The notes: a model not told the origin generated them from the letters alone. A DNA stretch of 64,000 bases from Clostridia bacterium (GCA_026418275.1 JAOABQ010000017.1:21787-85786), one strand, 5' to 3'; positions 10,540-19,728 are shown, numbered from the stretch's first letter. Numbers and translations: made by a program.

Positions 10540-10870
10540 GGTGCTTGATTTAAAACACATTTATAGTACATCAGCGACTTTCACAATTCTTCATAAAATC
10601 TTCATAATTGACTGATATAATTAAATAAACCATTTAAAGCCCCCCTAAGGCAATAAAAAATGGTTCGTATGAAATAGGTTTCAAAGTAAAGGGCCATCTT
10701 ATGACGGCTCTTTACTTTGTGGGGAGCTTGAAGGCTAAAAGCTTATGGGTTTTTATATGTATAGCACATAACATGTTGGTAAATATAATGGACAGACGGA
10801 TTTCATCCGGTTATTAAAAAAGTATGATCATATCCGATAAAGGATTTAGCAAAGCGCTAGGAGGGGGAAA
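10540..10870. other. Intergenic region with a 14-bp hairpin
   Basis: No gene was seen. At 10682-10719 the arms CAAAGTAAAGGGCC and GGCTCTTTACTTTG pair (one G-U) around a 10-nt loop, a stable hairpin that probably terminates or processes the SecA-like transcript, although no T-run follows. The regulator downstream starts after GGAGGGGGAAA at 10860-10870; a TATAAT at 10784-10789 may belong to its promoter. Confidence 0.5.
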
Positions 10871-11572
10871 ATGAACCAACAGGATAAGAAAATTCTAGTT
10901 GTAGATGATGAGGTTAAAATTGTAGAAGTAGTCAAGTCCTATCTTGAGCATCATGGTTATATGGTTTATGAGGCATATAACGGTAAGGAGGCTTTGGTTG
11001 CCTTCGATTCTATTGCCCCTTCACTGGTTGTCCTTGATTTGATGCTTCCCGATATGTCCGGGGAAGAAATCTGTAAAACCTTAAGAAAAAAATCACGGGT
11101 GCCTATTATTATGCTTACTGCGAAGGTTGAGGAAGAGGATATTTTAAAAGGTCTTGATATCGGCGCAGACGATTATATAACAAAACCCTTCAGTCCGAAG
11201 CAGTTGGTGGCAAGGGTGGCGGCTGTGCTGCGTAGGATGTCGGATGATACGGCTCCTCTGGCAAATATTATTTCCTTTAACGACGATGACCTTACGTTAG
11301 ACACTTTAAGATATGAAGTTAGAAAACAGGGCAGTTTAGTAAACCTTACGCCCAATGAATATAAAATTCTTATGACAATGGTAAAGTATCCAGCTAAAGT
11401 ATTTACACGGGATGAACTTATTAATATCGCTTTAGGCGCGGATTTTGAAGGGTTTGACAGGACCATTGATACCCATATTAAAAATATAAGGCAAAAGATT
11501 GAGTCAGACCCTAAAGCACCTAAGTATATTTTGACAGTTCATGGTGTTGGGTATAGATTTGGTGGTGAATAA
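10871..11572 (+). CDS. OmpR/PhoB-family response regulator
   Basis: A 233-residue protein: an N-terminal receiver domain with the acidic pair VVDDE, phospho-acceptor Asp56 (VVLDLMLP) and the conserved lysine in TKPF, followed by a C-terminal winged-helix DNA-binding domain ending in 'ILTVHGVGYRF', typical of the OmpR class. The gene starts at ATG behind GGAGGGGGAAA. Its stop is separated by one base from the ATG of the histidine kinase that follows, so the two form a two-component operon. The signal and target genes cannot be told from the sequence. Confidence 0.95.
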   Translation: MNQQDKKILVVDDEVKIVEVVKSYLEHHGYMVYEAYNGKEALVAFDSIAPSLVVLDLMLPDMSGEEICKTLRKKSRVPIIMLTAKVEEEDILKGLDIGADDYITKPFSPKQLVARVAAVLRRMSDDTAPLANIISFNDDDLTLDTLRYEVRKQGSLVNLTPNEYKILMTMVKYPAKVFTRDELINIALGADFEGFDRTIDTHIKNIRQKIESDPKAPKYILTVHGVGYRFGGE

Positions 11573-11573
11573 A

Positions 11574-12968
11574 ATGAAATATACTTTAAGAACGAAGCTT
11601 TCATTCCTTTTTGTCATTTTGGCCTTAGTCAGCGTCTCACTGATCAGCATTCTTACAAACTTTTTTTTAGAAAAACAGTTCAAGGAGTATATAACTAAAA
11701 ATTTGAAGAAAAGTACAAAGGAAATTGTGACATCCATCGGACAACAATACTCCGAAGGGGGTCAATGGAACTATCGGATGCTGGAGAGTATAGGTGTTAA
11801 TGCACTGGAAAACGGTTTTATTATTAGGGTTAGAAGCTTGTCAGGCAAAACCGAATGGGATGCAAATGTGCACAACAACGGGATGTGCCAGAGGATTATT
11901 GAGCAAATGTCCCATAATATGAGCAAGCGTTATCCGGAAATGAAAGGCGGGTATAAGGAAGAAACACACCCGGTATACAGCAATGATAAAAAAGTAGGAA
12001 CAGTAGACATTGGATATTATGGGCCGTTCTTTTTAAATGACAATGATTTGGCTTTCATTAATACCCTCAATAAGCTGCTCATTGGTGTCGGAATTTTTTC
12101 GTTATTATTTGCACTGGTGCTTGGGGGCATTATTGCCAAAAGGATCAGTACACCTTTAACCAGGGTTACCAATACGGCACAAATGATTGCCAAAGGTTAT
12201 TTTGGCGATAGAATTACTGAAAAGTCAAATACAAAGGAAATTTGTCAACTGACTTGTTCTATTAATGACCTGGCACATACACTGGAAATGCAGGAAGCGC
12301 TTCGAAAACGGTTGACGGGTGATGTAGCCCACGAGCTCAGAACTCCCCTTGCCACACTTCAAAGCCATATGGAGGCCATGATGGACGGAATATGGGAGCC
12401 AAGTCCTGAAAGACTTAAAAGCTGCCATGAAGAGATTATTCGGATCAATAGAATGGTGGGCGATTTGGAAAAATTGGCAAGGTTTGAAGGAGAAAACCTT
12501 GTCTTGAATAAGTCCGACTTCGATGTTGCAGAACTTGCGCAGCGGATTATCCATAACTTTGAAAGGGATTATATCGATAAAGGAGTTAAGCTGGACTTCT
12601 ATGGAGAAGAGGAAATGCTTTACGCAGACAGGGATAAAATAAGCCAGGTTATTGTAAACCTCCTATCCAATGCGCTTAAGTTTACACCGGCTGAGGAAAG
12701 CGTTGAATTGGAAGTTAAAAGCAGTGGGGAGTGGGTTGAAATCGGTGTAAAGGACAGCGGTGCAGGAATTTCGGATGAAGATTTGCCCCATATATTTGAA
12801 CGGTTTTACCGAGCTGACAAGTCCAGAAACAGGTTAACCGGCGGAGCCGGAATCGGATTAACCATTACAAAATCAATAGTGGACGCGCATGAAGGTAAGA
12901 TTGAAGTAAAGAGTAAGCTCAATGAGGGGTCTGAATTTAGAGTTTTTATACCCAAACAGGTGGAATAA
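11574..12968 (+). CDS. Membrane sensor histidine kinase
   Basis: A 464-residue protein when started at the ATG one base after the regulator stop; a longer frame from 11541 would overlap the regulator. Order: first membrane segment (about 10-31), extracytoplasmic sensor region (about 32-160), second membrane segment (about 167-190), HAMP, HisKA with His253 in DVAHELRTPL, and HATPase with N box (NLLSNALKFTP), G1 (DSGAGIS), F box (FERFYRAD) and G2 (GGAGIGLTI). It autophosphorylates His253 and should pass phosphate to the regulator encoded just upstream. All catalytic motifs are intact. The stimulus is unknown. Confidence 0.95.
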   Translation: MKYTLRTKLSFLFVILALVSVSLISILTNFFLEKQFKEYITKNLKKSTKEIVTSIGQQYSEGGQWNYRMLESIGVNALENGFIIRVRSLSGKTEWDANVHNNGMCQRIIEQMSHNMSKRYPEMKGGYKEETHPVYSNDKKVGTVDIGYYGPFFLNDNDLAFINTLNKLLIGVGIFSLLFALVLGGIIAKRISTPLTRVTNTAQMIAKGYFGDRITEKSNTKEICQLTCSINDLAHTLEMQEALRKRLTGDVAHELRTPLATLQSHMEAMMDGIWEPSPERLKSCHEEIIRINRMVGDLEKLARFEGENLVLNKSDFDVAELAQRIIHNFERDYIDKGVKLDFYGEEEMLYADRDKISQVIVNLLSNALKFTPAEESVELEVKSSGEWVEIGVKDSGAGISDEDLPHIFERFYRADKSRNRLTGGAGIGLTITKSIVDAHEGKIEVKSKLNEGSEFRVFIPKQVE

Positions 12969-12985
12969 GGTTCACCTGTTTTTTG
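12954..12985 (+). terminator. Rho-independent terminator of the two-component operon
   Basis: AAACAGGTG (12954-12962) pairs with CACCTGTTT (12973-12981), followed by TTTT. The stem overlaps the last codons and stop of the kinase gene. Confidence 0.75.
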
Positions 12986-13162
12986 TTTGTGAGCATGTAT
13001 GTATCTATCGATCATTCCAATGCAATACCGTAAGGATTTGTTCCGGAAACCATGGCAGAAGAGTTTGAAGGGTAAAAAAATGTAGCATAATGCTGAGTAA
13101 ATGAATACTATGCAATAGGTAACATTTTATGTAACTTAATAAATAAAAAGGAGATGTTTAAG

Positions 13163-13285
13163 ATGTCAGAAAGATGTTTAGGCGGTTTGTTTAATAATGA
13201 TGAGCTTCTTTGGTTTATAATTGTTTTCTTGTTACTGTTCTATAGAAGACCGTTTTGCGGCCCTGTGGGACCGGTAGGTTGCTAG
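13163..13285 (+). CDS. 40-residue membrane microprotein
   Basis: An open frame of 40 codons begins at ATG with AAAAGGAGATG about 8 bases upstream. It encodes an N-terminal polar part with Cys5, a single hydrophobic segment (LLWFIIVFLLLFY, about residues 15-27), two arginines, then a Cys/Gly/Pro tail (FCGPVGPVGC). The positive charges after the hydrophobic segment suggest an N-out or integral short protein. Small one-span proteins of this layout are common among sporulation-associated proteins of Bacilli and Clostridia, but I cannot name a family. A bidirectional hairpin follows at 13391. Confidence 0.6.
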   Translation: MSERCLGGLFNNDELLWFIIVFLLLFYRRPFCGPVGPVGC

Positions 13286-13390
13286 ACTGTAATAATCCGG
13301 CTTAAGAGTGTTTATCCGAAGGCGGAAAATGCCAATTCTACGCGGCACTTGCATAACAGATTATCTTTATCTTCTAACATCAAGCTGTAA

Positions 13391-13434
13391 AAAATATTTG
13401 GAAGGAAGGTACGGTACTCCCTTCCAAATATTTT
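13391..13434. terminator. Bidirectional terminator hairpin
   Basis: AAAATATTTGGAAGG (13391-13405) is the exact complement of CCTTCCAAATATTTT (13420-13434), a 15-bp stem with a 14-nt loop and A/T runs on both sides. It lies between the microprotein gene and the convergent arsM gene and can serve both. Confidence 0.85.
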
Positions 13435-13449
13435 CTTTAGAGCCCTCCT

Positions 13450-14268
13450 CTATTTTACTGCCTTAATGAAGGCACTTGCGAAAACCCCATCCAACAAATC
13501 CAGATTAACACCTTCTACCGTCTTGCTCAAGTTTTTATCCTTTAGAAAAGTGCTTTCAATGAGTGATTTGGTATAAATATGTACCGGTTCAACCTCTATA
13601 TTCTTAAATCCGACCTTTTCCAAAATATTTTCATACTCTTCTACGCGAAGTGTACCACCTAGGCACCCACACAACATGCTGGTTTTTTGCCTGAGTACCG
13701 CAGGAATTTCCCTTAAGTGAACGATATCTGCGATTGCCAGTCTGCCTCCCGCCTTTAAAACCCGATAGCTTTCAGATAAAGCTTTTTCCTTATCATCCGA
13801 GAGATTGATTACACAATTGGACATAATCACATCAATAGACTTGTCGGGAAGTGGAATATCTTCAATATATCCCTTTAAAAACTCAACGTTGGAAACGCCC
13901 ATACTTACCTTGTTTTTATTTGCAAGCGCAAGCATTTCGTCCGTCATATCCAATCCATAAACTCTCCCGCTTTTTCCTACGTGCTTGGAAGCCATAAGGA
14001 CATTGATTCCTCCGCCGCTTCCAAGATCTAAAACAATTTCACCTTCTTTTAAGCCGGCAAAGAGTAAGGGGTTCGCACAGCCTAAGGATGCATCAACAGC
14101 TTGCTTCGGCAAGCTGGATAAGTTTTCCCCATGGTATAGGATAGAAGACTTGCTTACCTCTCCACAGCAGGAAGAACTGGAACAACAACCTGCTTGGGAG
14201 CTTTCACTCACCTTGCTTGCTATACCTCCATAATATTCTTTTATTTTGCTTTTAAGATCTAAATCCAT
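13450..14268 (-). CDS. arsM: Arsenite S-adenosylmethyltransferase ArsM
   Basis: A 272-residue Rossmann methyltransferase. It has an N-terminal cysteine cluster (GCCSSSSCCGE), the SAM loop 'DLGSGGGIN', a conserved cysteine in 'SNCVINLS' and another in MLCGCLGG. These cysteines match the As(III)-binding set of ArsM, which methylates arsenite with SAM to volatile or methylated arsenicals. The start chosen is the second of two close ATGs (14268), where GGAG lies 7 bases upstream; a longer frame to 14424 runs into the regulator gene. It is the second gene of a marR-arsM operon, 19 bp after the regulator. Confidence 0.93.
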   Translation of the reverse strand: MDLDLKSKIKEYYGGIASKVSESSQAGCCSSSSCCGEVSKSSILYHGENLSSLPKQAVDASLGCANPLLFAGLKEGEIVLDLGSGGGINVLMASKHVGKSGRVYGLDMTDEMLALANKNKVSMGVSNVEFLKGYIEDIPLPDKSIDVIMSNCVINLSDDKEKALSESYRVLKAGGRLAIADIVHLREIPAVLRQKTSMLCGCLGGTLRVEEYENILEKVGFKNIEVEPVHIYTKSLIESTFLKDKNLSKTVEGVNLDLLDGVFASAFIKAVK

Positions 14269-14287
14269 ATACATTCTCCTTTCAATA

Positions 14288-14734
14288 TTATCTGCAGCAG
14301 TTATTATTACCAATCGCATCCAAGAGGATTTGAAGGCTTTCAATAACCTGCTGCCTTTTGTCTTCCAATATGGATTCATAAACTTTTTTAAAGTAAAGAT
14401 CCATACTGACCTCAATGCCTTCAAATATCTTTTTTCCGTTTTCAGTCAGTTTGATGGTTACATACCTCCTGTCATCGGGATCTATTTCGCGCTCGGCTAA
14501 ATGATCAGTGACAAGATTGTTTACTGTCCTGCTCATAGTACTTTTATCCAAGTTTAAAAGATCCGCCAGATCATTGAGTGAAATGGAAGTGGCTCTTCCA
14601 ATCTCAATAATGGCATGACACTGGGCAAAAGTAATGCCGCAGCAAGATAATACACTTTTTTCCAAAAAAACGAATTTTCTTTCTAACAAACTGATTAGTT
14701 CTCGTAATTGGCTCGAATGATTTTTATGGCCCAT
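14288..14734 (-). CDS. MarR-family regulator with cysteine pairs (likely arsenic- or thiol-responsive)
   Basis: A 148-residue winged-helix protein; 'LADLLNLDKSTMSRTVNNLV' is the recognition helix and 'DPDDRRYVTIKLT' the wing, both typical of MarR. It carries Cys31, Cys32 and Cys39 early, and Cys146-Cys147 at the extreme C-terminus. In a gene directly upstream of arsM these cysteines could bind As(III) or sense oxidation (inference). The start is ATG with GAGGTGATTCT upstream. It is transcribed leftward, diverging from arsR with a 267-bp shared regulatory region. Confidence 0.9.
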   Translation of the reverse strand: MGHKNHSSQLRELISLLERKFVFLEKSVLSCCGITFAQCHAIIEIGRATSISLNDLADLLNLDKSTMSRTVNNLVTDHLAEREIDPDDRRYVTIKLTENGKKIFEGIEVSMDLYFKKVYESILEDKRQQVIESLQILLDAIGNNNCCR

Positions 14735-14868
14735 AGAATCACCTCAAAATAATTGTAACATAAAACAGTTGCAAATTGCAACTAATAAATTTTATTTTTC
14801 TGCAGAGTTTTACAAATAATTAACACAAATATGGATTAGGATGAGTTTCATTTATTAGTTGTTTGGTA

Positions 14869-14900
14869 TATAATAATCGTATAATCGGTTAGACGATTAT
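14869..14900 (+). promoter_or_regulatory. Promoter and operator of arsR-acr3
   Basis: Two overlapping -10-like TATAAT hexamers (14869-14874 and 14880-14885) sit inside an inverted repeat with arms ATAATCGT (14873-14880) and ACGATTAT (14893-14900); ATAATCG also occurs as a direct repeat at 14881-14887. ArsR repressors typically bind such AT-rich dyads overlapping the promoter, so As(III) would relieve repression of arsR-acr3. The assignment to ArsR rather than the MarR protein is inference. Confidence 0.6.
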
Positions 14901-15001
14901 ATACAAATTTTCAAATGGGGGTGTAAATTCTTGGGTTCTTAATGTTAAACGGGCTTTTGTCCAAGTTAATCATAACTTCTTTATAGGCAGAGAGGTAAAC
15001 A

Positions 15002-15340
15002 ATGAGAGATATAATGCATATTTTAAAAGCACTTTCAGATGAAACCCGGGTGAGGATTGTAAATTTGCTATATGAGCAGGAAATGTGTGTGTGTGATGTG
15101 ATGGAGACACTTAAAATTACCCAAGCAAAAGCATCCAGGCACCTTAATTATCTAAAAAATGCGGGATTGGTTTTAGATAGAAAACATGCACAGTGGGTTT
15201 ATTACAAACTGACCCGGGGGAAGGAGGCCAATTTTTTGGATCTACTGGTTGTGGAAACGCTAAGAAATACCGAAATGTTTCAAACTGACCTTTCACATCT
15301 GAAAAGTTGGCTGGATAGAAAAAATATCAAATGTGATTGA
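15002..15340 (+). CDS. arsR: ArsR-family arsenic-responsive repressor
   Basis: A 112-residue ArsR/SmtB winged-helix protein. The metal-site motif EMCVCDVMETL places Cys29 and Cys31 at the alpha-3 As(III)/Sb(III) site, followed by the recognition helix 'TQAKASRHLNYLKNAGLV'. The start is ATG after AGAGAGGTAAAC. Only 12 bp separate it from acr3, which it should co-regulate through the dyad at 14873-14900. As(III) binding to the cysteines would release it from DNA (family knowledge). Confidence 0.93.
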   Translation: MRDIMHILKALSDETRVRIVNLLYEQEMCVCDVMETLKITQAKASRHLNYLKNAGLVLDRKHAQWVYYKLTRGKEANFLDLLVVETLRNTEMFQTDLSHLKSWLDRKNIKCD

Positions 15341-15352
15341 GGAGGTTGTGGA

Positions 15353-16426
15353 ATGAAAGGAGAACAAAAAGAAAAATTAGGTTTTCTGGACCGGTTCTTG
15401 ACTTTGTGGATTTTTTTAGCAATGGCAGTAGGGGTTGTTGGCGGTTATTTTTTTCCGGATATAGCAAAGTCTCTGGAATCGGTGCGGTCGGGAACCATAT
15501 CCTGGCCAATTGCTGTAGGTCTTATACTGATGATGTATCCGCCGCTGGCAAAAGTTAAATATGAGGAGATCGGCAAAGTTGCCGCTAAGGGTAAAGTTTT
15601 TACCTTTTCACTGATTCAAAACTGGCTTGTGGGGCCCATCTTAATGTTTATCCTTGCGGTTGTTTTTCTCCCGGATAAACCGGAGTATGCCATCGGTATT
15701 ATTATCATAGGATTGGCCCGCTGTATTGCGATGGTAATTATTTGGAATACCCTTGCAAAAGGGGACAATGAATATTGTGCGGCATTGGTGGCTTTAAATT
15801 CCGTATTCCAGATTTTGTTTTACTCACTTTTTATCTATCTTTTTGTAAAATTAATTCCCCAAATGCTTGGAATGTCATGGAACGTAGAAGGACTTGAAAA
15901 GGTTACCATATGGTATGTGGCTCAAAGTGTGCTTATATACCTTGGGATTCCCTTTGCTGCAGGCTTTGTTACACGGTTTGCACTGATCGGGACAAAAGGC
16001 CGGGAGTGGTATGAAAGGGTATTTATCCCCAAGATTTCTCCCTTGGCGTTGATCGCTCTCTTATATACAATTGTAGTTATGTTTTTGTTAAAAGGAGAAG
16101 TAATCGTATCTTTACCAGGGGATGTTTTAAGAATTGCAATTCCGCTTTTGATTTATTTTGCTGTAATGTTCTTTTTCAGTTTCTTCATGTCCTATTGGGG
16201 CGGTTTTAAATACGAACAGTCAACGACCTTGGCGTTTACTGCAGCAAGCAACAATTTTGAACTTGCAATTGCAGTTGCCGTAGCGGTATTCGGTATCCAT
16301 TCGGGGCAGGCTTTTGCGGCGGTGATCGGACCATTAATTGAGGTGCCTGTAATGATTGCACTTGTAAATGCTGCCTTGGCGTTTAAACGCAAATATTTTA
16401 CCCAGGAGGGTATTCCTAAGAGATAA
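15353..16426 (+). CDS. acr3: ACR3-family arsenite efflux permease
   Basis: A 357-residue integral membrane protein with about ten hydrophobic segments and the ACR3 signature around Cys124 ([13 protein letters not shown]), the cysteine essential for As(III) transport in characterised members; the late segment '[18 protein letters not shown]' is also typical. It exports arsenite across the cytoplasmic membrane using the proton motive force. The start is ATG behind GAGGAGG. It is co-transcribed with arsR. No arsC reductase or arsA ATPase lies in the island, so it handles As(III) directly, as fits an anaerobe. Confidence 0.94.
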   Translation: MKGEQKEKLGFLDRFLTLWIFLAMAVGVVGGYFFPDIAKSLESVRSGTISWPIAVGLILMMYPPLAKVKYEEIGKVAAKGKVFTFSLIQNWLVGPILMFILAVVFLPDKPEYAIGIIIIGLARCIAMVIIWNTLAKGDNEYCAALVALNSVFQILFYSLFIYLFVKLIPQMLGMSWNVEGLEKVTIWYVAQSVLIYLGIPFAAGFVTRFALIGTKGREWYERVFIPKISPLALIALLYTIVVMFLLKGEVIVSLPGDVLRIAIPLLIYFAVMFFFSFFMSYWGGFKYEQSTTLAFTAASNNFELAIAVAVAVFGIHSGQAFAAVIGPLIEVPVMIALVNAALAFKRKYFTQEGIPKR

Positions 16427-16483
16427 AGGCAAGTACTGGCGTAACGGGTATGCCGGTTAATTAAGTTTAGGGAGGAAAAGAGG

Positions 16484-17194
16484 ATGAGATTTGCTGTGAT
16501 TGGAGATATCCATAGCAATGCTGCTGCTTTAGATAAGGTGATTCATGATATACGGGAAAAAGATGTAGATTTTATAGTGTGTACAGGTGATCTGGTAGGA
16601 TATGCGCCGTTTCCTAACGAGGTCATTGATCTTGTCCGCAGGTCAAATATTCTCTCCATTCAGGGAAATTATGATAAAGCCATCGGAAATACTGAAATTG
16701 TTTGCGGATGTGATTACAAGGATGAGAAGCAGGTTGAGCTGGCAGGGTTGTCGGTCATGTTTACCAATGAAGTAATTACCGAAGAAAATAGAAGTTATTT
16801 GCGAAGCTTGCCGTCTGAGCTAGGGCTAAAGGCAGGGGAACTCCGAATTCTTGTGGTTCACGGAAGCCCACGGAAGATCAATGAATACCTGTATGAGGAT
16901 TCGGGGGAAGTGGTGGAAGTAACCCGGGAACTCAAGGAGGATATCCTGATCTGTGGCCACACCCATAAACCTTATTATAAGGTGATAAACGGAAAACACG
17001 TGATTAATTCAGGTTCTGTGGGAAAGCCTAAGCATGGGAACCCGAATGCCACCTATGTGACTGTGGAAGTTGTGGAGAATAAGGTTAAAGTAAATATCCA
17101 TGAAGTTTCCTATGATTATGAAAAGACTGCAAAGGCGATTGAGGAAAATCAAATTCTTCCCAATGAATTTGCCCAAATGCTGAGAATGGGATAA
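16484..17194 (+). CDS. YfcE-like metallophosphoesterase
   Basis: A 236-residue calcineurin-like phosphoesterase with the metal-site motifs GDIHSN (Asp8, His10), GDLVGY, GNYDKA, VVHGSP and CGHTHKPY, then 'NSGSVGKPKHG' as in the YfcE/MJ0936 group. Members hydrolyse phosphodiesters with two divalent metals; the natural substrate here is unknown. The start is ATG after GGGAGGAAAAG. The helicase gene begins 6 bp after its stop, so both are almost surely co-transcribed. That may link it to nucleic-acid metabolism (inference). Confidence 0.88.
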   Translation: MRFAVIGDIHSNAAALDKVIHDIREKDVDFIVCTGDLVGYAPFPNEVIDLVRRSNILSIQGNYDKAIGNTEIVCGCDYKDEKQVELAGLSVMFTNEVITEENRSYLRSLPSELGLKAGELRILVVHGSPRKINEYLYEDSGEVVEVTRELKEDILICGHTHKPYYKVINGKHVINSGSVGKPKHGNPNATYVTVEVVENKVKVNIHEVSYDYEKTAKAIEENQILPNEFAQMLRMG

Positions 17195-17200
17195 ATTATC

Positions 17201-19531
17201 ATGACAAAAAAAGAAGTTAAAATCTCCATAAGAAATCTGGTTGAATTGATTTTGCGTTCCGGAAACCTGGATAGTCGGTTTTCGGGAAGCAGCAGGGCGC
17301 AGGAGGGTATAAAGCTTCATCAAAAAATACAAAAAGCAGGTGGTGAAACCTACAACCCGGAAGTAAGCCTTTCTTTTAGTGTTGAATATCCTGAACTTAC
17401 GATTACCGTAGAAGGACGGGCAGACGGAATTATTACAGAAGACAAGGGATTTGTGGTGGATGAAATCAAAACAACAGTGAGACCGCTGGAGCTTATTGAT
17501 GAAGAGTTCAGCCTGCTGCATTGGGCTCAGGCCATGTGCTATGCATATATATATACTGAACAGAACACCCTCCCGGGCATGGGAGTTCAGCTAACTTATT
17601 ACCAGCTGGATACCGAAGAGATGAAGCAGCTGAGAAAGGATTTTACAAGAGAGGAATTAAAACACTTTTTCCATGACCTGGTGGAGAAATATTTTGTTTG
17701 GGCAAAACTGACTTTGGACTGGAGCTTAAAAAGGGACCTTTCGGTAAAGGATTTAGAGTTTCCGTTTGCTTCATACCGAAGGGGACAAAGGGAGCTGGCA
17801 GTTGCTGCATACCGTACCATTACCAAAGGAAAGAAACTCTTTGTACAGGCGCCCACCGGAATAGGGAAAACCATATCCACCTTGTTTCCTGCTGTCAAAG
17901 CTGTGGGAGAGGGGGTGGTTTCAAAAATTTTCTATTTAACTGCCAAAACCGTTACCCGCCAGGTTGCGGAGGATGCATTCCTGCATATGAGAAAACAGGG
18001 CTTGAAACTAAAAACCATTACCTTAACTGCAAAGGAAAAAGTATGTTTTCAAAAGGAAGTCACCTGTAATCCTGAGCAGTGTGAATATGCAAAAGGACAT
18101 TTTGATAGAATCAATGAAGCGATCATGGATATTATCCAATTGGAAGACCACCTTACAAGGGAAAAAATGGAACTATGTGCAAAAAAACACTGCGTTTGCC
18201 CCTTTGAGCTTGCATTGGACCTCTCTTTATGGGCTGATTTGATTATATGCGACTATAACTATGTATTTGACCCAAGTGTTTACTTGAAGAGATTCTTCCT
18301 AAACAGTAAGGAGAATTATGCCTTTTTAATAGACGAGGCCCATAATCTGGTTGACAGGGCAAGAGATATGTTTTCGGCAAGTCTTGATAAAACAAAAATT
18401 TTAGAGCTGAAAAAGGCTATGAAAACCCGAAACCCTCAAATTGCCAAAGCCCTGAATAAAGTCAACAGCTATTTTGTCGATCAAAGGAAGCAGTGCGGGG
18501 CGTTTTCCGTTAAAAAGGAACCTCCAAAAGAACTGATTCTCCTGTTAAGAGGCTTTATTCGGGTATCCGAAGAATGGCTTGCAAAAAATCAGGATACCGG
18601 TGGTTTGGATGAATTATTGGATCTTTATTTTAGTGCGCTGAACTTTATAAAGATTTTTGAGTTTTATGATGAAAGATATGTAATAACGATTGAAGCATTT
18701 AAAAACGAAGTAAGAATAAAATTATTTTGCCTTGACCCTTCGCATTTACTCGGTGAAGCGGTGAAAAGGGGAAAATCGGCAGTCTTTTTTTCCGCAACCC
18801 TTACCCCCCTAAATTTCTTTCGTGACATTTTAGGCGGGAATGAGGAAGATTATACCATGAAGCTGCCCTCGCCTTTTGACCGGAACCAGCTCTGTGTCAT
18901 GGCTGCCGGAAATATTTCCACAAAGTATAAAAATCGTGAGGGAAGTTATGAAAAGATTGCAGAATACATTAAAGCTTTTGTTACCCAGAGACAGGGAAAC
19001 TATATGGTGTATTTTCCATCTTACAAGTATCTAAATGAAGTTGTCGGGCTCTTTCATGAGCGCTTTCCGGAGGTTCCTACCGCCATTCAGGCTGGGAATA
19101 TGTCCGAAGAGGAGCGACAGGCTTTTTTGGAAAAGTTTCAACCGGACACAAAAGAGTTGTTTGTGGGGTTTGGTGTACTGGGCGGCATCTTTTCAGAAGG
19201 GATTGACCTTAAAGGAGACCGGCTGATTGGTGTGGCTGTCATTGGGGTAGGCCTTCCTCAGGTAAACCGGGAACAGGATGTAATTATGCGTTATTACGAA
19301 GAAAAGAACGGATTGGGCTTTGAATATGCTTATATGTATCCCGGTATGAATAAAGTTTTGCAGGCTGTCGGACGGGTAATTCGTTCCGAAAGGGACCGGG
19401 GAGCTGTGCTTTTAATCGATGAGCGGTTTTTAGAGTCCAGTTATAGGGCATTGATTCCGGAGCACTGGAGAGGGTATCAAAATATAAAGTCTCCGGCTGA
19501 TTTGACAGCTTGGTTGGATAAGTTCTGGTAA
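17201..19531 (+). CDS. PD-(D/E)XK nuclease-XPD/DinG-like helicase fusion
   Basis: A 776-residue protein in two parts. Residues about 1-170 look like a Cas4/RecB-type PD-(D/E)XK nuclease: 'QEGIKLHQ', Asp75 in GRADG, Asp87-Glu88-x-Lys90 (VDEIKTT) and a Q110-x3-Y114 motif. From about 185 it is a superfamily 2 XPD/DinG helicase: Walker A QAPTGIGKT (216-224), four cysteines (in CFQKEVTCNPEQC and the CAKKHCVC stretch) placed like the XPD [4Fe-4S] site, DEAH (LIDEAHNL), and the C-terminal motif 'VGRVIRSERDRG'. The expected activity is 5'-3' DNA unwinding coupled to nuclease cleavage in repair or flap processing (inference). It is co-transcribed with the phosphoesterase; the start is ATG with no strong RBS, so translation is probably coupled. 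Confidence 0.88.
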   Translation: MTKKEVKISIRNLVELILRSGNLDSRFSGSSRAQEGIKLHQKIQKAGGETYNPEVSLSFSVEYPELTITVEGRADGIITEDKGFVVDEIKTTVRPLELIDEEFSLLHWAQAMCYAYIYTEQNTLPGMGVQLTYYQLDTEEMKQLRKDFTREELKHFFHDLVEKYFVWAKLTLDWSLKRDLSVKDLEFPFASYRRGQRELAVAAYRTITKGKKLFVQAPTGIGKTISTLFPAVKAVGEGVVSKIFYLTAKTVTRQVAEDAFLHMRKQGLKLKTITLTAKEKVCFQKEVTCNPEQCEYAKGHFDRINEAIMDIIQLEDHLTREKMELCAKKHCVCPFELALDLSLWADLIICDYNYVFDPSVYLKRFFLNSKENYAFLIDEAHNLVDRARDMFSASLDKTKILELKKAMKTRNPQIAKALNKVNSYFVDQRKQCGAFSVKKEPPKELILLLRGFIRVSEEWLAKNQDTGGLDELLDLYFSALNFIKIFEFYDERYVITIEAFKNEVRIKLFCLDPSHLLGEAVKRGKSAVFFSATLTPLNFFRDILGGNEEDYTMKLPSPFDRNQLCVMAAGNISTKYKNREGSYEKIAEYIKAFVTQRQGNYMVYFPSYKYLNEVVGLFHERFPEVPTAIQAGNMSEEERQAFLEKFQPDTKELFVGFGVLGGIFSEGIDLKGDRLIGVAVIGVGLPQVNREQDVIMRYYEEKNGLGFEYAYMYPGMNKVLQAVGRVIRSERDRGAVLLIDERFLESSYRALIPEHWRGYQNIKSPADLTAWLDKFW

Positions 19532-19645
19532 TCAGCCCTATTCATAAACAAAATACAATCATGAGGTACTTTGAATGCAATAGAGAATAACTGCAACTTC
19601 TAGCCAAAAAAATACAGTAGATACCAAAATAAACAATTGGTGCAG

Positions 19646-19719
19646 CCTCCCATTCCGAATACAATAGTCGTATAGAGAGAAGGTATCATTGAAAATGTTT
19701 TAAATTTTTGAATGGGAGG
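19646..19719 (+). promoter_or_regulatory. Possible RBS-sequestering stem before the GH18 gene
   Basis: CCTCCCATTC (19646-19655) is the exact complement of GAATGGGAGG (19710-19719), and the right arm contains the ribosome-binding site of the GH18 gene. Pairing across the 54-nt loop would hide the RBS and could regulate translation. Confidence 0.4.
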
Positions 19720-19728
19720 GAAAGTATA

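Noticed and set aside
16484..19531. Phosphoesterase-helicase pair as an anti-phage defence system
   Set aside because: Nothing else in the neighbourhood (no toxin, restriction, CBASS or retron parts) supports defence; repair is as likely.
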